64,000 nucleotides of DNA from assembly GCA_945893365.1 (NCBI GenBank), contig CAMDED010000009.1, positions 1 through 64,000 of the forward strand. The letters are read 5' to 3'. Under the pieces are notes generated by a model that was given only the letters and a program-made list of their open reading frames with translations, did no database searches and was not told the origin of the DNA. The translations under genes were made by a program, and so were the position numbers. Positions 53,301-62,102 of the stretch are shown here, in pieces (positions within the stretch are counted from its first letter, which is position 1; each line of letters begins with the position of its first letter). Source of the stretch: Candidatus Sulfopaludibacter sp. SbA3 (GTDB taxonomy: Bacteria > Acidobacteriota > Terriglobia > Bryobacterales > Bryobacteraceae).

Positions 53301-53581
53301 ACTCCTGCTCGCCACAGCGTCACGAGAAATGCAGCCAATCCCAACGCAATCGCGATGCACCAATTTCGAACGCGCCTCGCCTTGATCGAACGGGCAGCCG
53401 TTCGTCCATGTGCCACATGCCACTGCCGGCCCGCTTCGATTTTGGGTTCACTCTCGACGGCGGGTTGCACGCCTTGAATCCGGAGCTTCCAGGCGAGGTT
53501 GCAGTAAACCCAATCGCCGAGTTCCGAGACTCTGATCAAGCTGTATGGCTCCCTTGTTGGCGGCAACGGTGGGTTGCTCAT
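53297..53581 (-). CDS. Cas4-like nuclease, N-terminal half with C-terminal membrane helix
   Basis: From the ATG at 53581 the product has 94 residues. IRVSELGDWVYCNLAWKLR (Cys27) and EAGRQWHVAHG (His55, His58) correspond to the N-terminal part of Cas4 proteins, which carries the first cluster Cys and the active-site His. A basic stretch (SIKARRVRN) and a membrane helix (WCIAIALGLAAFLVTLW, 74-90) end the protein. An upstream ATG at 53611 would add ten residues. With the next gene it reconstitutes one Cas4 domain interrupted by a two-helix hairpin. I recall single-chain homologues with such a hairpin in environmental genomes; here the chain is cut between the helices. Confidence 0.72.
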   Translation of the reverse strand: MSNPPLPPTREPYSLIRVSELGDWVYCNLAWKLRIQGVQPAVESEPKIEAGRQWHVAHGRTAARSIKARRVRNWCIAIALGLAAFLVTLWRAGV

Positions 53582-54242
53582 GAAGATAAGAGTGCCACTT
53601 CTCATCGGCATCTCGCACGGATCGACCGAGTTCGTGACACCGCTTCCCGGTACCCGAAGGGCGAGTCAGAGTTCGAGCCTGAAGGCGGCCTCGGCACTGG
53701 ACACCTCGTGGCCATAAGGTACGGAGATGGTACTGAACGCTCGTCTGCGTCGTCTTAACCGGCAGGTGCTTCAGCTGCAGTGGGTGACGTAGTCGTAGAC
53801 GTTCTATCAGCCCGAGGACCGCGAAGTCCTCTGCGGCCTGGAAAATGCCGGGAATGGAAAGACGCCCGTTTCGTTTCTATGGCGTCGTGGAGCGTGGTAG
53901 TCGCGGCGAGCCCACCGAAACCCGCAACTGGATGTTGCGGCGCGGGCCGAAGAACGGAAGCGGTTCTGAAGGATGGAGCCCGGGGTTGGGTTCAGTCAAA
54001 AGGACGCAGCAACCTGCGAGGCGCTACGATGGGGATGCGTTTCGCGGATGCGGTCATCGACAATTGATCCTCGCCGATAATGGGATTGCGGTTTCCGCGC
54101 CACTTTTGGATGAATACATGTAACGCCATGTTAAATCCGGCTTGCACCGGCTTTCTCGCAAAAGCTGTTTTTCGCTTCTATGAGGGGATTCGCTGCGAAG
54201 AGCCTTGGGGCCATTACGACCGGGGTCGGACGCCGTGGGAGC
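53582..54242. other. Gap between the Cas4-like pair and the surface-polymer genes
   Basis: In these 661 bases no gene is supported. Open frames of 90-95 codons (53780-54123) are Gly/Arg-rich and show no family features. No direct repeats of CRISPR type are seen near the Cas4-like genes. Confidence 0.4.
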
Positions 54243-55376
54243 ATGATCAAGCAGGCAACGTTGATCTGGAGTAAGCCCGCAAATCCGGCCGCCATCTTGC
54301 GCGCTGTCAAATGGTGTCGCAATGCCAACGGTGTTACGTTCTATGCCGAAAGTCGGGCTGATTGCGCTCACTTCGCTGAGATAATCACCACTCTGACCAG
54401 CCATTGCGATATACCAGTCTGTTACCTCACCTCGGACCCCGCGGATCCGGCCCTCGAGCGAACGGAGGACCTGTTCCGGTCCGCGTATGTTGGTTCAGGC
54501 GTGATCCGCACATGGTTGTTTCAGACTATCGATTGCCGTGTTGTGGTAATGACCATGCCCGAACTGAACCTCTACCACCTCAAGCGATCTCACTACCCGG
54601 TCCACTACGTGTACCTGTTTCATGCGCTCAACAGCACGCATATGATCTACCGCAATCGTGCATTCGATCACTACGATTCCGTGCTCTGCGTTGGCCCTCA
54701 CCACGTGCGGGAACTTCGTCGTTCCGAACAATTGTACTCGACGCACGGCAAGCAGTTGATCGAGTGCGGGTATCCGCGCCTGGACCGTATCGTCCGGGAG
54801 TCCACCAGGACCAACGTACGCAGCACTGACGTGGTCGTGGCGCCAACGTGGGGGCCGAGTTCGTTTATTGAGAAGCCCTACGGGCCCGACGTAATTGAGG
54901 CTATCCTCGACGCCGGGTGCACAACGCGGTTGCGGCTCCATCCCATGACGCTTCGTCACCACCCTAAGCTCCCGGCGCAACTTCTCAAGCGATTCCAGCG
55001 CGACACTCGGTTTGAACTGCAATTGGATATGAGCGAAACAGACTCATTGATGAAAGCAGGCCTTATGATTACCGACTGGTCCGGCGCAGGACTGGAGTAT
55101 TTTCTCGGGACTGGACGTCCGGTCATCTTCATCGATCTGCCGCCGAAGATCAACAATCCCGACTATGCGCAGCTCGGCTGCATGCCGATCGAACTATTGA
55201 TTCGCAATGAACTAGGGACCAACATCAGCGTCGGCGATTGGCGAAGTCTCACCCTTTGTATCAGACGGGCGCCCGACGTTGTTCCGGGTGCGCTGGAGTT
55301 CCGGCGGCATTGGGTCTTTCATAACGGTGACAGCGTCAAGGCGGCCGCGGACTACATTCGCTCACTTGTCCGGTAA
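54243..55376 (+). CDS. CDP-glycerol glycerophosphotransferase-like protein (TagB/TagF family)
   Basis: The family polymerises or primes polyol-phosphate chains from CDP-activated alcohols on the inner membrane face. I start at the ATG at 54243 (377 residues); the frame opens 21 codons earlier. Conserved features are YLFHALNSTHMIYR (the FHG-like His), CVGPHHVRELRRSE, ECGYPRLDRIV and VVVAPTWGPSS. Next come LRLHPMTLRH and MITDWSGAGLEYFLGTGRPVIFIDLP, the TagB/F nucleotide-binding end. It is shorter than full TagF (about 700), like a single-unit primase or transferase. It converges with, and overlaps by 15 bases, the next membrane enzyme gene. Confidence 0.82.
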   Translation: MIKQATLIWSKPANPAAILRAVKWCRNANGVTFYAESRADCAHFAEIITTLTSHCDIPVCYLTSDPADPALERTEDLFRSAYVGSGVIRTWLFQTIDCRVVVMTMPELNLYHLKRSHYPVHYVYLFHALNSTHMIYRNRAFDHYDSVLCVGPHHVRELRRSEQLYSTHGKQLIECGYPRLDRIVRESTRTNVRSTDVVVAPTWGPSSFIEKPYGPDVIEAILDAGCTTRLRLHPMTLRHHPKLPAQLLKRFQRDTRFELQLDMSETDSLMKAGLMITDWSGAGLEYFLGTGRPVIFIDLPPKINNPDYAQLGCMPIELLIRNELGTNISVGDWRSLTLCIRRAPDVVPGALEFRRHWVFHNGDSVKAAADYIRSLVR

Positions 55377-57029
55377 AGTTCTCTCGACCAACCAGGCGTT
55401 TGCGTCCTCTGCGCTCTTTACGGTCCCTCGCAAGATCTCCAGGATCAGATCTCCGGTCACCGCCGCGTTCATCGGGCGACCGAAGACCACACCTCGGTCC
55501 TGACCCGGCATCTTGAGAATAAATATCGATCGATGATCGGTCTTACCGTCAAATACTTGGGAGGATCGGCTGCGGTGGTCCGAAGCAACCAGTACAGCGG
55601 TACGATCCCAGAGCCCCCGTTGTTCCATCGCAAGGCGGAGTCGGCCTAGCGTGAGATCGCAAAGCGCTAGGCTATCGGGATAGCCAGTGATCGGACTATT
55701 GACGAGCGAGAAGTCCCGCTTTTGCCGGTCGTAGACGTGCGGCGGGTGCGCGCCGTGCAAATGGAGAAAAGCAAGATCTATGTCATCGTTAATCGCCAAC
55801 TTTATGGCTTCCCGCGTCAGGTTCGCCACGTCTTCGATGTGCTGGCGAAGGCAGATCGATTGCCCGAAAGGTGAGAAATTCTTAGTTTCAAGCAAACTAC
55901 GCAGACCATCGATAGTCGCTCCCGTGAGCCCAGCGCGAATGCTATTGTCCGGACGCACGGACTCACACCACCAGCAGTGGTCCAAGTCTCTTCCGAAGAG
56001 CCGGCAATACGGCATGCCCCATCCCGCCACCGCCGAACTGAACCCCAGAGCCCCGGCGCGCCCGAACAGATGTACTGTTTCCGCAAACTCCGACTCCACC
56101 GGGCTACCCTCGAAGCTCAGTCCCAGGCGCGCCGGCCCTAACTCCCGTGTGCGCAAAACAGTTCTGCCCGTGAGCAGTGACGTGACGGCCGTATCGGTGT
56201 TCTCACCAGCCTCGTGGACGGCGTTCGCGTAGATAGCCGTTGATCGCAGCCGGTCAAACTCCGGCATCTCAAGGACCCTTGGGCGGTCCTCAAACGTGAT
56301 GCGCTGATCCATCTCATCGAACAAAAGCCAGACGACTCGCGACCCCGAGGTGCGGCCATGTCCCCGATGCGCGCGGGCTGCATCGGAAACGGCGAAGGCC
56401 GCGGGAGGAGAGAAGAAGTTCCATAATGCCTGCCCGGTCGTAATCAAGGCGAATGGCGATGTGAGGAGCAGCAGAAAGCAAAAGACTCGGCAAGTTTGCC
56501 GTCCCAACCGCATTATCACTGCCACGGCAAAGACGAGCGCCAGAACGCATAGTACTTTCACTGCAAGTGGCCCGTAAGCGCGTACGAGCCCAAAGCGGAG
56601 CATCGGGAAATATCGTGCCCCGACGACATCGCGCATGGCGTTTAGCGGGACCGCGGACAGCGCCAACAGCGCCGCGGAGCATACCGTTCCTATAACGTCT
56701 GGGCGCGAAATCTGTCGAACTATTGGCCAGATCAGTAAGGCAATCACAAGAAGATCTACCAATGCGCCCGCGAAGTGAGTCCATGGAGGAGAGGCTTTCA
56801 TTTCGAACGCGTCTGATTCACTGAAACCAAACAAGTCCGTCCAAACCCGCAGCAGCGTGAGGTTCGCGAACGAAAGGGCAATAAGCGCACCAGAAATGCC
56901 CCGCGACGGATCGCTCGTTAAGAACTGGTGAAGTTTGGAGTAACCGCGCCGGAGCACAAGATACAGGGCCACGCCCGTAGAGACGAGTAGTTGGCCAAGC
57001 AGCGCGCCCACACTGGGATCGATGTACAT
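55362..57029 (-). CDS. Membrane-anchored alkaline-phosphatase-superfamily (sulfatase/phosphoalcohol transferase-like) enzyme
   Basis: The 555-residue protein has about six membrane helices in residues 1-205. A catalytic domain in the alkaline phosphatase superfamily follows. Features are VVWLLFDEMD (metal Asp/Glu), AVTSLLTGR (Thr nucleophile position), HLHGAHPP and VLVASDHRSRS (metal Asp-His). This topology matches lipoteichoic-acid synthase and phosphoethanolamine transferases, although the overall length and motifs are not those of LtaS. The neighbouring TagB/F-like and LicC-like genes support transfer of a phospho-alcohol to an envelope glycan. Donor and acceptor are not known. Confidence 0.75.
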   Translation of the reverse strand: MYIDPSVGALLGQLLVSTGVALYLVLRRGYSKLHQFLTSDPSRGISGALIALSFANLTLLRVWTDLFGFSESDAFEMKASPPWTHFAGALVDLLVIALLIWPIVRQISRPDVIGTVCSAALLALSAVPLNAMRDVVGARYFPMLRFGLVRAYGPLAVKVLCVLALVFAVAVIMRLGRQTCRVFCFLLLLTSPFALITTGQALWNFFSPPAAFAVSDAARAHRGHGRTSGSRVVWLLFDEMDQRITFEDRPRVLEMPEFDRLRSTAIYANAVHEAGENTDTAVTSLLTGRTVLRTRELGPARLGLSFEGSPVESEFAETVHLFGRAGALGFSSAVAGWGMPYCRLFGRDLDHCWWCESVRPDNSIRAGLTGATIDGLRSLLETKNFSPFGQSICLRQHIEDVANLTREAIKLAINDDIDLAFLHLHGAHPPHVYDRQKRDFSLVNSPITGYPDSLALCDLTLGRLRLAMEQRGLWDRTAVLVASDHRSRSSQVFDGKTDHRSIFILKMPGQDRGVVFGRPMNAAVTGDLILEILRGTVKSAEDANAWLVERTLPDK

Positions 57030-57293
57030 TAGCAGCCCTCGGGAGGGTTACTATTGAGACCCGAATAGCGGCGCGACCAAAGAGTGGCGCGAGCATTGAA
57101 GTCACCCGCGGAGCCGGGAGGGAACCGAAGAGCCCCACTCAAACTGCGCGGCACTCTAATATTGACCGGGACACCGAAAGGCTCCCCGCTCATGTGTTCA
57201 CCGCAACGGCGATGTGGCTGTGCTGAATTCGAGTGAAACGACCCGCCCATCGCCGCGGGCCACGAACGTAGTGTCTGTGATGTGGCGTCCAAG

Positions 57294-58580
57294 TCAGTTG
57301 GCCTCTGCTGCGTCGTGCCATAGTGGGATGAGAAAAGCTGCGGAAACGAAGGCTGCAAGCGTCCAAGAATTGAACACGGCATTCCAACCGACAACATCAA
57401 CCAGAACACCAGTTAGGACGGTATTCGCTGCGACACCAACATATCCGATCGAATCAACGAAGCCTGTTGCTGAGGCGACGGTCTTCCCGAAAGCGAAGTC
57501 CATAGGCGCAACGCCGACGATGAGCATGTGAGCGCCGAAGATGCCGGCGCCGATCACACCAAGCACAATGAGACCAAGGCTGCCATTACCACTGAGCACG
57601 CTTCCTCGGTATGCCAGAGTCAGTAATCCGGCGGAAACTAGGCACACGAATGCGATGGGTGCACGCCGGCCCGCGAGCATGCGATCGCTTAGCCAGCCGC
57701 AGCCCACGACGCCAGCGCACCCCGCAAGAGGAAATACTAGTGATGAAAATGCAGCCTTGGTAATGCTGACGTGTGTAACTTCGAAGAGGAATGAGGGCGC
57801 CCAGAGAAGAAATCCGTAGCGTACGAGGTTCAGGAACAAGAGGGATAAAGCCAACAGGCGAAGCCGGGGAGTTCTGATCGTCTGCCATAGAGTCTGACGG
57901 ATGCTCTTTGACACGCCCATCGTTCCACGTGGGTCTTTCGAATCTGTGAGACCCAGGTCCTCCGGTGGTTGATCTCTTAGGACAAATGCGATGCCGACCG
58001 CAACCAAGATCATCAGACCCGCCGGAGCAAGAAAAGAGGAACGCCAACCCGCGCGACCGGCGAAGTAGCCGGCAAGCCCCACAGAAATTGCGCCACCTAA
58101 TATGTAGCTCGTGCTGACGGCAGCGGCCGCGCGGCCACGCGATCGGGCTGGAAACCATAAAGCAAGGGTTTTGATCACAAGGGGCCAAGCGAAAGCCTGT
58201 ACATATCCGTTAGCGGCCCAGAGAATTTTTACCGTCAATACCGAATTCTGCGTGGCTAGAAGTACGTTGATCGCCGCGGAGACACCGAGAGCGATCGGAA
58301 GGGAGATCCTCGCACTTAAGCGCTCCGCTAATTGACCATTGAGCAACAATCCTGCAAGATATGACCAATAAAACGCGGAAGCAACTGCGCCCGCCTGAGC
58401 GGCTGTCCAATTGTATTCAGAACGTAGTCCCGGAAGCGCAACAGAGATATTAAGCCTTCCAAGATAAAAGCTTGCGTAAGCGAGCCACAGAGTACATAAA
58501 ATCAGAAGTTGACTGCGAGTCGTGTGGCATCCCTGCAGCGGCAGTCGAGTCTCATGGTGTCCGGCGGCCGGAGCCATCAT
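57294..58580 (-). CDS. MFS transporter, organophosphate/hexuronate-like
   Basis: The 428-residue protein has about 12 membrane helices. LWLAYASFYLGRLNISVALP, early loop EYNWTAAQAGAVASAFYWSY and the second-half GWLSDRMLAGRRAP fit the anion:cation symporter and organophosphate:phosphate antiporter (GlpT/UhpC) groups. The ATG overlaps the nucleotidyltransferase stop by 4 bases (ATGA), so the two are coupled. In such a pair it may import the alcohol or its phosphate (choline, glycerol phosphate or similar) for activation. Direction and substrate are inference. Confidence 0.82.
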   Translation of the reverse strand: MMAPAAGHHETRLPLQGCHTTRSQLLILCTLWLAYASFYLGRLNISVALPGLRSEYNWTAAQAGAVASAFYWSYLAGLLLNGQLAERLSARISLPIALGVSAAINVLLATQNSVLTVKILWAANGYVQAFAWPLVIKTLALWFPARSRGRAAAAVSTSYILGGAISVGLAGYFAGRAGWRSSFLAPAGLMILVAVGIAFVLRDQPPEDLGLTDSKDPRGTMGVSKSIRQTLWQTIRTPRLRLLALSLLFLNLVRYGFLLWAPSFLFEVTHVSITKAAFSSLVFPLAGCAGVVGCGWLSDRMLAGRRAPIAFVCLVSAGLLTLAYRGSVLSGNGSLGLIVLGVIGAGIFGAHMLIVGVAPMDFAFGKTVASATGFVDSIGYVGVAANTVLTGVLVDVVGWNAVFNSWTLAAFVSAAFLIPLWHDAAEAN

Positions 58581-59347
58581 CGTACCTTCGCCGACGCGTG
58601 CAGCCGATCCCTTACGCGTTTTACGTCCTCTGGCGTGTCGAGTTCATCCCACATACCGAGTACTGGAACAGGCTTAACCTTGAGGCCCGATTCTATCAAT
58701 TCCTTGATCATGTCCGTTAGGTAGGCTTGCCGAAGGCTTCGTGAAGAATGAAAAGGAGAATTTCGCGCCGAATTCTTCAGCGCCACGTACCGGAGCCGCA
58801 TTTCGACCGCAGCCCGCGCCGAAAAATAAGACAAACCGATGAACTCGCCCTGCACGGCGTGCGCGTCCAAGTGCTTGCCTATGTCGCATACGTAGCCGCC
58901 AGAGACCGCGGTCTTTTCCGCCTCTCCCTCGGGGTGGAGGGATCTTCCTGTATATCTACGGCGCCAGTCCGGATCCGTGGCAAGAGCGACGTCGGCGTCA
59001 GTCGCCACGAGTCTCTTTACAACATCGGCTTCGTACAAAATGTCGGAGTACGAAACGACGATCGGCCGATCGAGGTCTTCGGAGGCACACATGAGCGATT
59101 CCAGGATGTTGTTGTGCCTCCAAAGTGAGTTCCTTATGAACCTGAGATCGGGGTAGGCTTTCCGGATAGCATTCATGCGGAAGCCACCGACGAATACAAT
59201 TTCGTCGATCCCTGCTGCGCGCAACGCATCAAGGATCCAGTCCAGTACACGTCGTCCATCGAACCCCGCCAGCATGCACTTGGGAAGGTCCCGCGTCTCG
59301 GGCATCATTCGCCTTCCGCGACCCGCGCCGATAATGATTGCCTTCAT
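58577..59347 (-). CDS. LicC-like nucleotidyltransferase (phosphocholine cytidylyltransferase type)
   Basis: The start at 59347 gives 256 residues beginning MKAIIIGAGRGRRMMPETRD, the nucleotide-binding loop GxGxGxRM of sugar-phosphate nucleotidyltransferases. The following LPKCML is the usual PK-Pocket. VVSYSDILYEADVVKRL holds the metal-binding Asp. ALATDPDWRRRYTGRS and the end MWDELDTPEDVKRV match LicC-type phosphocholine or phosphoalcohol cytidylyltransferases better than glucose-1-phosphate enzymes. It would make the CDP-activated donor for the polymer genes next to it. An earlier ATG at 59380 is possible. Confidence 0.82.
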   Translation of the reverse strand: MKAIIIGAGRGRRMMPETRDLPKCMLAGFDGRRVLDWILDALRAAGIDEIVFVGGFRMNAIRKAYPDLRFIRNSLWRHNNILESLMCASEDLDRPIVVSYSDILYEADVVKRLVATDADVALATDPDWRRRYTGRSLHPEGEAEKTAVSGGYVCDIGKHLDAHAVQGEFIGLSYFSARAAVEMRLRYVALKNSARNSPFHSSRSLRQAYLTDMIKELIESGLKVKPVPVLGMWDELDTPEDVKRVRDRLHASAKVR

Positions 59348-59380
59348 TGCTCGGTTGTTTGCAGACAAAAGAGGCATCAC

Positions 59381-59989
59381 GACCTAAATTCAATGACTTG
59401 AGAGTACGCCGCTTCTAGTCGGCGGCGTTACGGTTTCCCGTGTATCAGGGTGAGTTTCGTGCTCGACTTCATCCTCTCATTCTTCGCCGCCATCTGCATC
59501 TTCCCTCAGAAGGCGGGCTTGCTCCAAACACAAACGGCCGCGCCGAATATTGGAGCTCCAGGACCGACCGCCTTTGGTCCGGAGGCCGACGTCCGTCATC
59601 GGTTGGCACCGCGTCGGTCTTTCGGATCATGCAAGACAAACCGCACGGCCCGCTCGCCGCCGCTCCCACGCCAACACCGGATAAGCGTCGACCCACAGCC
59701 TCCGACGCGCCTACGTGGCCTGACTTTGCCGAGCCCACGACAAATGGTCTACGATTCAACCATGCAGATCCGGCTGGCCCGTCTTATTCTGCCTCTCTGC
59801 GGTTTTCTGGTCCCGCTCCTGGCCTGGGCTTTCGGGGAACCGCCGATAATCCCGAAAGCACGGGTTCGCGTCAGCCCCGTCGGGGGTCGAGTGCTCTCGT
59901 TGTGGCTTCAATTGTTGCCGCTCTTAAGTCGGCATCACATCAGGCGATTCCAGGTAGACGTATAACGCCCAAACCGTGGAAGTGGCATT
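59381..59989. other. Gap at the edge of the methyltransferase island, one doubtful small frame
   Basis: A plus-strand frame at 59761-59965 encodes 67 residues starting MQIRLARLILPLCGFLVPLLAWAF, which looks like a signal peptide, but the rest lacks protein character. It may be the 5' end of a secreted-protein gene cut at the island boundary. No tRNA, integrase or inverted repeat was found here. Confidence 0.35.
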
Positions 59990-60268
59990 ATGAGATTCGC
60001 GTTAGACGTGCCATGAACAACCGACGGAGGCGATCCTCCGGATGAGAGCGCTGGGGGAAACCCGTCGATCTGAGCCAACTGGCATTGGGGTTGGCGTCGA
60101 GGGCTTGGCCGTTGGCCGGTGGCTCGAGGAATAGGTACGGCGTGATCCTCCAATTCCCAACCATTGTCTGTGTAGGCCTGTAGGCCCGGTATCTGGAGCG
60201 GATCAGATCTCCACAACCAGATGCTCAGCGGCTTTCCCGATTTCGAGATCAGGGATCGCCTCGACCAT
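59990..60268 (-). pseudogene. Possible remnant of a small PD-(D/E)XK-like nuclease gene behind the methyltransferase
   Basis: Right after the methyltransferase stop (TGAATG) a frame begins MVEAIPDLEIGKAAEHLVV and stops after 21 codons. In another minus frame (from 60216) it seems to go on as DPLQIPGLQAYTDNGWELED. Together this resembles the opening of group-I-intron-type PD-(D/E)XK nucleases ('IGKAAEHLV-ADLI..G-AY..'), with a frameshift. The later catalytic part is not seen. Because the match is from memory and short, confidence is low. Confidence 0.35.
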
Positions 60269-61519
60269 TCACGCCACCACTGCCATTCGGCTTTCGGCTA
60301 CGTGTCGGAAAGACCGGCCATCGGAAGCGAGGGTGGCAACTTCGCCAGTGAATTCCTCCCAGCGCTTCAGGATGACGTCGCAATAGGCTGGATCTATTTC
60401 CAGGCCATAGCAGATCCGCCCGGTGGTGTTTGCCGCGATGATGCTGGTTCCGCTACCCAGGAACGGATCGTAGACGACCTGGCCAGGTCTGGAATTGTTC
60501 AGCATTGGACGCCGCATGCACTCGACCGGCTTCTGTGTGCCATGTCCGTGCCCGCCGTCTTCACGGGAATTGATGGACCACAAGGTCGTCTGAGAGCGGT
60601 CGCCGGTCCAGTGCCCGTTGTTCTTGACGGCGTACCAGCATGGCTCGTGCTGCCAATGGTAGTGCCCACGGCTCAGCGCGAACCGATCTTTTGCCCAGAT
60701 GATTTGGCTGCGGATCTCAAATCCACAGGCCTCGATGGACTGTTGCACGGTCGCCGCGTGCCTGCCCGCATGCCAGATGTACATTACGTCGCCTGGAAAC
60801 AGCGCCCATGCCTCGCGCCAGTCTGCGCGATCATCGTTTTCAACCCGTCCCAGCTTGGACCGATTCTTGTTCACGCCAGCCGTTGCGCGCCATTCCGGAT
60901 CGTACTCGACCCCGTACGGAGGATCTGTCGCCATCAGAACTGGGGCGACGCCGTTGAGCAACCGCCCGACGTCGCACATCAGCGTGGCGTCGCCGCACAG
61001 CAATCGGTGCTGGCCAAGGAGCCAGATATCTCCATGGACAGTGACAGCGGTCTCTGGCACTTCCGGAACCGCATCCTCGTCCGTGAGTCCTTCCGCGGGA
61101 CTGAGCAATTCTTCGAGTTCCGCGTCTGTGAAGCCGACGATATCGAGGTCGAATCCCTCCTGCTGGAGAGATTCGAGTTCGACGGCAAGCATTTCCGTAT
61201 CCCAGCCGGCGCTTAAAGCAAGACGATTGTCCGCGAGGACGAGAGCGCGCCGTTGCGTTGCCGAGAGGTGGTCGAGCACGATTACCGGCACCTCAAGCAT
61301 GCCAAGCTTCCGTGCAGCCATGAGTCGCGCGTGGCCGGCGATTATCACTCCGTCCGCACCGGCCAGGATTGGATTTGTCCACCCGAATTCGACGATGCTG
61401 GCGGCAACCTGCGCTACTTGCTCCTCCGAATGCGTCCGGGCGTTCCGGATGTATGGCAGAAGGCGATCCGTGCTCCAGTTTTGGACTTGCAGCTTCTGAA
61501 TGTCGATTATCTTGCTCAC
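60269..61519 (-). CDS. ParB-like/DNA methyltransferase fusion, DPPY (adenine-N6 type)
   Basis: The GTG at 61519 follows a GGGGGTGA ribosome binding site and gives 416 residues. Residues 15-110 are a ParB/Srx-like N-terminal domain (LLPYIRNARTHSEEQVAQVA, AGHARLMAARKLGM). A linker with DEDAVPEVPETAVTVHGD leads to the methyltransferase: LLGQHRLLCGDAT, ATDPPYG with Asp199, and FLGSGTSIIAA near the end. The catalytic motif precedes the SAM motif, the beta-class order; DPPY is usual for adenine-N6. No restriction enzyme gene is adjacent, so it is probably an orphan modifier of phage or mobile-element type. The window-end methyltransferase has a related linker. Confidence 0.9.
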   Translation of the reverse strand: MSKIIDIQKLQVQNWSTDRLLPYIRNARTHSEEQVAQVAASIVEFGWTNPILAGADGVIIAGHARLMAARKLGMLEVPVIVLDHLSATQRRALVLADNRLALSAGWDTEMLAVELESLQQEGFDLDIVGFTDAELEELLSPAEGLTDEDAVPEVPETAVTVHGDIWLLGQHRLLCGDATLMCDVGRLLNGVAPVLMATDPPYGVEYDPEWRATAGVNKNRSKLGRVENDDRADWREAWALFPGDVMYIWHAGRHAATVQQSIEACGFEIRSQIIWAKDRFALSRGHYHWQHEPCWYAVKNNGHWTGDRSQTTLWSINSREDGGHGHGTQKPVECMRRPMLNNSRPGQVVYDPFLGSGTSIIAANTTGRICYGLEIDPAYCDVILKRWEEFTGEVATLASDGRSFRHVAESRMAVVA

Positions 61520-61625
61520 GTTTTCACCCCCCGTTTCACATTCGCCTTTTCATCGGTTAAATCTTCGCTACAGAAGTCGATTTCCCTTGATCGTTTTGCC
61601 AAACAGAGTGATGAATGGTGATGCC

Positions 61626-61781
61626 ATGAAAACTAACAAAGCCAATACACCCGAGACCGAGCCTTTCGCCAAGTGCCAGCGTTGCCACAACCGCGAAGCG
61701 GACCTGACGACAGCCGCCGGAGAAAAAGTTTGCGCAAACTGTGCCACGCCCACTGAAGTGGCGAACGGGAACGCAGCGTGA
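61626..61781 (+). CDS. Small zinc-ribbon-like protein
   Basis: The 51-residue product has two CxxC pairs 15 residues apart (CQRC and CANC), the pattern of a small zinc ribbon. The N-terminus is polar (MKTNKANTPETEPF). It is divergent from the ParB-methyltransferase. The stop overlaps a GTG of the next gene as GTGA. Such ribbons in mobile elements often bind nucleic acid or protein partners; no specific role is known. Confidence 0.65.
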   Translation: MKTNKANTPETEPFAKCQRCHNREADLTTAAGEKVCANCATPTEVANGNAA

Positions 61782-62029
61782 GAGCTACGATGACGCCCCC
61801 TGAATACAAAGACGTCGACATCTTCCAAAACGGTCGGAGCATCAAGCTGGACGACTTGGCGAGGGAGCAGGCGATCATCAACAGCGAGAACGAAACCGAG
61901 ATGAGCGGCGACCTGGCGGCCCAGCTAAACGCCGCCAGCTTCCGCAACCAGGGCGAACGCAACTTCTTCAAGAATCAGTTCCTCCGGCACGCCCGCAACA
62001 TCGCGCAAGGCAACCGCTTTTACCTGTAA
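61778..62029 (+). CDS. Small conserved-looking protein of unknown function
   Basis: The GTG at 61778 gives 83 residues; an ATG at 61790 would give 79. The text TPPEYKDVDIFQNGRSIKLD, REQAIINSENETEM and LNAASFRNQGERNFFKNQFL is acidic/amide-rich and mostly helical, with no Cys. The 4-base overlap with the zinc-ribbon gene shows coupling. I do not recognise a family. A GC-rich hairpin follows the stop. Confidence 0.6.
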   Translation: MRATMTPPEYKDVDIFQNGRSIKLDDLAREQAIINSENETEMSGDLAAQLNAASFRNQGERNFFKNQFLRHARNIAQGNRFYL

Positions 62030-62058
62030 GGTTGAGCCGCGCGCAGAATCGACGCCCG

Positions 62059-62081
62059 AGCCCGCCCGGAATTGGCGGGCT
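62059..62081 (+). terminator. GC-rich hairpin after the 83-residue gene
   Basis: AGCCCGCC (62059-62066) pairs with GGCGGGCT (62074-62081) over a 7-base loop and is followed by TGCC. It lies 30 bases after the upstream stop and 22 bases before the next ATG. The T run is too weak for a strong intrinsic terminator. Confidence 0.45.
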
Positions 62082-62102
62082 TGCCTCCGTGAAGGAGCGC
62101 TC

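Noticed and set aside
53845-54123. 93-codon frame before the TagB/F-like gene
   Set aside because: It is Gly/Arg-rich with no motif and no good start; other frames of similar length overlap it.
52480-54242. CRISPR array near the Cas4-like genes
   Set aside because: No evenly spaced direct repeats of 23-40 bases were seen on reading the flanks, and no other cas gene is present.
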